Positions 28,666 to 32,788 of a stretch of DNA of 32,788 nucleotides are shown piece after piece. A model generated the notes under the pieces. The model was not told the DNA's origin. It ran no database searches and saw only the letters and a list, made by a program, of their open reading frames with translations. The first letter of the stretch is position 1. Each line of letters begins with the position of its first letter. The translations under genes were made by a program, and so were the position numbers. The DNA comes from Actinomadura formosensis NBRC 14204 (GTDB lineage Bacteria; Actinomycetota; Actinomycetes; Streptosporangiales; Streptosporangiaceae), in assembly GCF_001552155.1 (NCBI RefSeq), contig NZ_BCQQ01000081.1:1-32788 (forward strand). The letters are read 5' to 3'.

Positions 28666-29655
28666 TCACTCCCCCGGTTCGGGACGCGGCGACAGGGCCG
28701 CGGACGGCAGCCCGGGGAAGGCGTCGCGCGGCGCCGGGACGCCCGCCCGGGAACGCCAGCGGGCCGACCGCGCCATCGCCCGCTGCGCGCTGTCGGCGGC
28801 GAACGCCCGCAGATCCGGGGAGGAGAGCCCGGCGAGGCCGACGTAGGCGGGGACGAGGTCGTCCTCCAGCACCACCGCGAGCCGGGCGGCGCCGCGCGCG
28901 TCGGTGACCTTGACCGGAAGCCGGTACGCCGGCGCCGCCGCGACCGGCACGGCGGACAGGATCGACACGAGCGCGTCGCGCTGGGCCCGGTGCTCGTTCC
29001 ACATCTCCTTCGCGGTCTCCCGCAGCGGCCCGCGCAGCCGGGCGCCGAGCACCCCGTACCCGTACACGGCCGCGTGTTCGGCGGCCAGCGCCGTCTGCAC
29101 CGCCCGGGTGTCGGAGGCGGCCCGGACCGCCGGAGCCCCGCCCTTCACCGTCATGGCGTGGCCCGCCTCGCACGCGCCGATGCTGGCGAGCAACTGGGCC
29201 AGCGCAGGGCCCGCCTTGGCGGCGTCGGCCGTCCGTGCCCGCGCCGCGCGCTCCTCCGCACCGCGCAACTCCGCGAGCGCCCCGGAACCGCCGACGGGGA
29301 TCAGGGGCGCCGTGCCGGGGGAGGGGGTGGCGCCGCCCTGGACCGCCCGGTCGCCGGAGCCGGGCACGTAGTGCCGCTTCAGGACCGCCAGATGCTCCCG
29401 GTGGTGCGTGAGGGCGAGGCTCAGGCGCCCGGCCAGCGAGGGGGCGACGGACAGCGCCGCCTCGTACGCCGCGATCAGGCTCTGCTCGGACGCGATCGCG
29501 CCGATGAGCACGGACACGTCCGTGCGCGGGGCCGCCTCCGCCGTGCAGCCCGCGAGCCAGGGCGGGACGAGCGCGCCACCGGCCAGCGCGGCGGCCCGGC
29601 CGAGCAGGGCCCGGCGTGACACGATTTCCGGCATGCGCGGCACGGCCTCTGGCAA
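28666..29655 (-). CDS. DUF4439 ferritin-like lipoprotein, probable Tat substrate
   Basis: 329 aa. The N-terminus has a twin-arginine-like SRRALLGRAAALAGGAL followed by lipobox LAGC (about residues 34-37), so it is probably exported folded and lipid-anchored. Two ferritin-like helical segments follow: IGAIASEQSLIAAYEAAL with THHREHLAVLKRH, and later ALAAEHAAVYGYGVL with WNEHRAQRDAL. These carry Glu/His pairs of the kind that bind metal, though metal binding is not demonstrated for this family. The gene is divergent from rimP, its usual actinobacterial neighbour. Start is TTG 29655, chosen because GAGGAG lies 6 nt upstream; ATG 29634 is the alternative. Confidence 0.87.
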   Translation of the reverse strand: MPEAVPRMPEIVSRRALLGRAAALAGGALVPPWLAGCTAEAAPRTDVSVLIGAIASEQSLIAAYEAALSVAPSLAGRLSLALTHHREHLAVLKRHYVPGSGDRAVQGGATPSPGTAPLIPVGGSGALAELRGAEERAARARTADAAKAGPALAQLLASIGACEAGHAMTVKGGAPAVRAASDTRAVQTALAAEHAAVYGYGVLGARLRGPLRETAKEMWNEHRAQRDALVSILSAVPVAAAPAYRLPVKVTDARGAARLAVVLEDDLVPAYVGLAGLSSPDLRAFAADSAQRAMARSARWRSRAGVPAPRDAFPGLPSAALSPRPEPGE

Positions 29656-29866
29656 GGCAGTCTCCTCACCCGGTGGTGTGGTGGCGGTGGCCCTCCGCGG
29701 TCGCGGGCTCTGGACGCGTCATCAGGCCAGCTCAAGCATTCCATATCCGCCGCGCCGCCGTGGCGCCGGAAAGACCGCTGTGGTCCCCGGCTGTCGATAG
29801 TCTTGAGGTGTCGACGGACGAGCGGTGACATCCGCGATCGCAGGCGCAACAACAGAGGGAGGACCC

Positions 29867-30559
29867 ATGAGCGTCGAGTCCCGTGGTGGCCGCGCTCACG
29901 GGGGGCGTGGTCCGGGCAGGGGTGCCGACGGCTCCGCGCGCCCGTCGCGCGATGCCACCATCGCCGCGCTGACCCGGCTGCTCGCGCCCGCGGTGAACGC
30001 CGCGGGCTTCGATCTGGAGGAGATCGATGTGCGCCCGGCCGGCCGCCGCCGGCTCGTCAAGATCGTCGTGGACGGGGACGACGGGGTCAGCCTCGACGAC
30101 ATCGCCCGGCTGAGCGAGACGGTCTCCCGGCTGCTCGACGAGTCCGATGCCATGGGGACCTCGCCTTATGTGCTGGAGGTGACCTCGCCCGGCGTCGACC
30201 GACCCCTCACCGAGCCGCGGCACTGGCGCCGTGCCGTCGGCCGGCTGGTCGTCGCCCCGCTGACCGACGGGAGCCAGATCGAGGGCCGTGTGGTGGCGGC
30301 CGACGACGAGGCCGTCGAGATCGACGTCGTCCAGAAGCGCCGGAGCAGGGGAGCCGGGGGCGGCGGGAGGTCCGCCGGGCCGAAGAACGCCGGGCCGGAG
30401 ACGGCGCGGCGCCGGTTCGGCCTCGGCGAGCTGGGGCGCGGTCGCGTGCAGGTGGAGTTCAAGCACCTCCCCGGGGAGCCCGGGGGGTCGTCCGCCGAGA
30501 GCGGCTCTCCTTCGAACCACGCGGCCGAGGAAAAGCGTTCTCCGGCTGAGCCGGATTAG
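29867..30559 (+). CDS. rimP: Ribosome maturation factor RimP
   Basis: 230 aa, longer than the usual 150-180. The conserved core (about 40-150) includes FDLEEIDVRPAGRRRLVKIV, LSETVSRLLDE and the diagnostic YVLEVTSPGVDRPLTEPRHW. The C-terminal SH3-like domain (GRVVAADDEAVEIDV) is interrupted by a basic Gly-rich insertion (about 160-190), and an acidic/Ser-rich tail follows. RimP assists 30S subunit maturation. The first 38 residues are basic and low-complexity. ATG 29867 follows AGAGGGAGGACCC. It is the first gene of the rimP-nusA-ylxR-infB operon. Confidence 0.95.
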   Translation: MSVESRGGRAHGGRGPGRGADGSARPSRDATIAALTRLLAPAVNAAGFDLEEIDVRPAGRRRLVKIVVDGDDGVSLDDIARLSETVSRLLDESDAMGTSPYVLEVTSPGVDRPLTEPRHWRRAVGRLVVAPLTDGSQIEGRVVAADDEAVEIDVVQKRRSRGAGGGGRSAGPKNAGPETARRRFGLGELGRGRVQVEFKHLPGEPGGSSAESGSPSNHAAEEKRSPAEPD

Positions 30560-30572
30560 AGGGGGGAACCTC

Positions 30573-31634
30573 GTGGACATCGACATGACCGCCCTGCGGA
30601 GCTTGGAGAGCGAGAAGGACATCTCGCTCGATGTGGCCGTCAAGGCCATCGAAGACGCCCTGCTGATCGCCTACCACCGGACGGAGGGCGCGGCACCGAA
30701 GGCGCGCGTCGAACTGGACCGGGAGAGCGGGCACGTGACCGTGTGGGCGACCGAGACCGACGAGGAGGGCAACGACCTCCGGGAGTACGACGACACCCCG
30801 ACCGGGTTCGGCCGCATCGCGGCGACCACGGCCAAGCAGGTGATCCTGCAGCGGCTGCGGGACGCCGAGGACGAGCTGACGTTCGGCGAGTACGCCGGCC
30901 GCGAGGGCGACATCGTCAGCGGCATCATCCAGCAGGGCAAGGACCCGCGGAACGTGCTGGTCGACCTCGGCAAGATCGAGGCCGTCCTCCCGCCGCAGGA
31001 GCAGGTGCCCGGCGAGCGCTACGACCACGGCGATCGGCTGCGCGCCTACGTGGTGCAGGTCCGCAAGGGGCACCGCGGGCCGTCGGTGCAGCTGTCGCGG
31101 ACGCATCCGAACCTCGTCCGCAAGCTGTTCGCGCTGGAGGTTCCGGAGATCGCCGACGGCACCGTGGAGATCGCGGCGATCGCCCGCGAGGCCGGCCACC
31201 GCACCAAGATCGCGGTGCGCTCGCGCAAGCCGGGGGTGAACGCCAAGGGCGCCTGCATCGGCCCGCTCGGCAGCCGGGTCCGCAACGTGATGGCCGAGCT
31301 GCACGGCGAGAAGATCGACATCGTGGACTGGTCGGACGATCCCGCGGAGTTCGTCGGGAATGCCCTGTCGCCCGCGCGGGTTTCCCAAGTCAAGGTGGTC
31401 GACGCCGACGCCCGGGTCGCCCGGGTGGTCGTGCCCGACTACCAGCTGTCCCTGGCCATCGGCAAGGAGGGGCAGAACGCCCGCCTCGCGGCCCGGCTGA
31501 CCGGCTGGCGGATCGACATCCGCTCCGACACCGAGCCCGAGCAGGCGCCCGTGAAGACCACCGAGTCCGGCCAAACCGGATCTTCTACGTCAGGAGAGCA
31601 TGCGACAGGCCCCGCCGACGCCTCGGCGCGGTAG
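30573..31634 (+). CDS. nusA: Transcription termination/antitermination factor NusA
   Basis: 353 aa, the short actinobacterial form lacking the C-terminal acidic repeats of E. coli NusA. The N-terminal RNA polymerase-binding domain (about 1-105) is followed by an S1 domain (about 110-180, GDIVSGIIQQGKDPRNVLVD). KH1 contains RSRKPGVNAKGACIGPLGSR and KH2 has AIGKEGQNARLAARLTGW. It modulates pausing, termination and rRNA antitermination. GTG 30573 is preceded by GAGGGGGGAACC and lies 13 bp after rimP. Its 3' end overlaps the ylxR frame if ylxR starts at 31600. Confidence 0.96.
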   Translation: MDIDMTALRSLESEKDISLDVAVKAIEDALLIAYHRTEGAAPKARVELDRESGHVTVWATETDEEGNDLREYDDTPTGFGRIAATTAKQVILQRLRDAEDELTFGEYAGREGDIVSGIIQQGKDPRNVLVDLGKIEAVLPPQEQVPGERYDHGDRLRAYVVQVRKGHRGPSVQLSRTHPNLVRKLFALEVPEIADGTVEIAAIAREAGHRTKIAVRSRKPGVNAKGACIGPLGSRVRNVMAELHGEKIDIVDWSDDPAEFVGNALSPARVSQVKVVDADARVARVVVPDYQLSLAIGKEGQNARLAARLTGWRIDIRSDTEPEQAPVKTTESGQTGSSTSGEHATGPADASAR

Positions 31635-31941
31635 ACTCATGAAACGTGGCCGGGCGGCCCCTGTACGTACGTGTGTGGGCTGCCGGGTTCGCACGGTCAA
31701 GTCCGACCTGCTGCGCCTGGTGGTGGTCGAGGGCGTCATCGCCCCCGACCTCGACGGGTGCCTGCCGGGACGGGGTGCGTATCTGCATCCCGAGCCGGGG
31801 TGTCTCGAGCTCGCGGAGCGGCGTCGGGCGTTCCCGCGGGCGTTCCGCCTGCCGGGGCCGCTCGACGGTGGCATGCTGCGAGAGCGGCTTGCGGCCCGCG
31901 CCGCGCGGCAGCAGGATGGCCGAATGGTAAGCGACGTCTAG
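31600..31941 (+). CDS. ylxR: YlxR family (DUF448) protein
   Basis: 113 aa (100 aa from the second ATG). Small nucleic-acid-binding protein normally encoded between nusA and infB. Signatures: RTCVGCRVRTVKSDLLRLVV (about 23-42), and PGRGAYLHPEPGCLELAERR, the conserved GRGAYLH loop. Start choice is uncertain. ATG 31600 has AGGAG 3 nt upstream and overlaps nusA by 35 bp; ATG 31639 lies 4 nt after the nusA stop and would rely on reinitiation, and its protein (MKRGRAAPVRTC) looks more like typical family starts. Confidence 0.93.
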   Translation: MRQAPPTPRRGRLMKRGRAAPVRTCVGCRVRTVKSDLLRLVVVEGVIAPDLDGCLPGRGAYLHPEPGCLELAERRRAFPRAFRLPGPLDGGMLRERLAARAARQQDGRMVSDV

Positions 31942-32049
31942 TCGGAAGCAGGTCGAGATTGCTATGAGCGCTCGATGAGCACGCCGCGATGAGTACGGCA
32001 AGTTAGCGACGGTCCGGAGGCCGCACCCCCGGACCGAGTAGGGAGTGCA

Positions 32050-32788
32050 GTGGCGAAGGTCCGGGTTTACGAACTCGCCAAGGAGTTCGGTGTCGAGAGC
32101 AAGGTCGTCATGGCCAAGCTCCAGGAAATGGGCGAGTTCGTACGGTCGGCGTCCTCCACGATCGAGGCGCCGGTCGTTCGCAGGCTGACAGAAGCCTTCT
32201 CAAATTCTTCTTCGTCCCCCAAGCAGGGGGACAAGCGGGGCGCGCCGAAGCGACCTTCGGCTCCGCGTCCCGCCGCGCCGCGTCCGGGTCCGCCCGGCGG
32301 CGCGTCCGACGGGCAGGGCGCGCGCCCGCAGGCGCCGCGTCCCGCCGCACCGCGTCCGGCGGCACCCCGTCCGGGCCCCGGCGGCTCCGGTGGTCCCGGT
32401 GGCTCTGGTAGCCCCGGTGGCGCCGGTGGCCAGGGGGGTGGCGTGCCCAAGCCGGCTCCGCGTCCGCCGGTCCCGCCGGCGCCGAGCACGCCGGTGAACG
32501 CGCCCGTGGCGCAGGGCCCGGGTGCCCCGCCCTCGGGTGGTCCCGGCGGCGGCAACCGCGTGCCGGGCGGCCCGAAGCCGGGCCCCCGCCCGCCCAAGCC
32601 CGGCCCGCGTCCAGGGCCCCGGCAGGGCGGTGGAGGCGGCGGCCGGCCGCGTCCGGGCAACAACCCCTTCAGCTCGACCAACACCGGCATGGGCCAGGCG
32701 CCCAAGCCGGGGCCGCGTCCCGGCCCCCGTCCGGGCGGTGACCGTCCGGGCGGCGGCGGTGCCGCGGGCGGTCCGCGCCCCGGTCCGC
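32050..32788 (+). CDS. infB: Translation initiation factor IF-2, N-terminal part (cut by window end)
   Basis: 246 codons are visible, open at the right edge. The IF2 N-terminal module starts AKVRVYELAKEFGVESKVVM, with KLQEMGEFVRSASSTIEAP next. A long Pro/Arg/Gly/Ala low-complexity region (about 55 onward) repeats PRPAAPRP, PRPGP and GGPGG units, as in other actinobacterial IF-2 proteins. The GTPase domain lies outside the window. GTG 32050 is preceded by AGGGAG at a 5-nt spacing. It ends the rimP-nusA-ylxR-infB operon visible here, 108 bp after ylxR. Confidence 0.95.
   Translation, partial: MAKVRVYELAKEFGVESKVVMAKLQEMGEFVRSASSTIEAPVVRRLTEAFSNSSSSPKQGDKRGAPKRPSAPRPAAPRPGPPGGASDGQGARPQAPRPAAPRPAAPRPGPGGSGGPGGSGSPGGAGGQGGGVPKPAPRPPVPPAPSTPVNAPVAQGPGAPPSGGPGGGNRVPGGPKPGPRPPKPGPRPGPRQGGGGGGRPRPGNNPFSSTNTGMGQAPKPGPRPGPRPGGDRPGGGGAAGGPRPGP

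Noticed and set aside
32250..32788. Repetitive GC-rich region, possible CRISPR or tandem DNA repeat
   Set aside because: It is the Pro/Arg/Gly low-complexity part of IF-2 in a continuous frame; no spacer-repeat periodicity.

Overview
The window comes from a high-GC actinomycete. The codon bias is strongly GC at third positions, GTG and TTG starts are frequent, and several genes look leaderless. Gene content also fits: a DUF574 (Methyltransf_19) methyltransferase, type VII secretion-type small proteins, DUF4439 beside rimP, and a rok7B7/xylFGH-like locus. Streptosporangiales/Thermomonosporaceae (Actinomadura-like) is my best guess, from general family knowledge and not from any search. No rRNA, tRNA or CRISPR array is visible.

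Left part (1-9.7 kb): a hydroxysteroid-dehydrogenase-like SDR lies downstream of a TetR regulator, with a palindromic operator candidate inside the SDR promoter. Endonuclease V (nfi) and an MprF-type DUF2156 membrane protein follow on the same strand. A flavodoxin-like protein, a Dabb barrel protein and an orphan NarL-type response regulator lie on the other strand. Then come a 76-aa conserved small protein, an MMPL transporter, a KstR2-like TetR regulator and a HAD hydrolase. Sites matching the KstR2 consensus AnCAAGnnCTTGnT, perfectly or nearly, sit beside the KstR2-like gene, the HAD gene and the response regulator.

Middle (9.7-18.8 kb): a DUF574 methyltransferase borders an 0.9-kb, lower-GC, gene-poor stretch with a broken transposase-like relic and two hairpins. 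Next is a small accessory cluster: a membrane peptide divergent from three genes encoding an EspC-like protein, a WXG-motif protein with a hydrophobic tail, and a coiled-coil protein. This looks like a set of type VII secretion substrates without the secretion machinery. It is followed by a large coiled-coil membrane protein, a peptidyl-tRNA hydrolase-2 protein that looks like a tandem of one degenerate and one intact domain, a secreted M14 metallocarboxypeptidase, a four-helix membrane protein and a small aromatic-rich protein.

Sugar locus (18.8-24.6 kb): three similar GTT-N9-AAC palindromes, with centres 124 and 62 bp apart, precede a XylF-like lipoprotein. It is followed by a single-domain ABC ATPase, a XylH-like permease, a second single-domain ATPase and a ROK repressor that overlaps it by ATGA. 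A large nested hairpin separates the binding-protein gene from the first ATPase. The likely logic is ROK repression of xylose or related sugar uptake.

Right part (24.6-32.8 kb): a UPF0104/AglD-type flippase-like protein, an acidic small protein, a second HAD hydrolase, a TRM11-like methyltransferase, a small coiled-coil protein, a DUF4439 lipoprotein, and the canonical rimP-nusA-ylxR-infB operon. infB is cut by the window edge.
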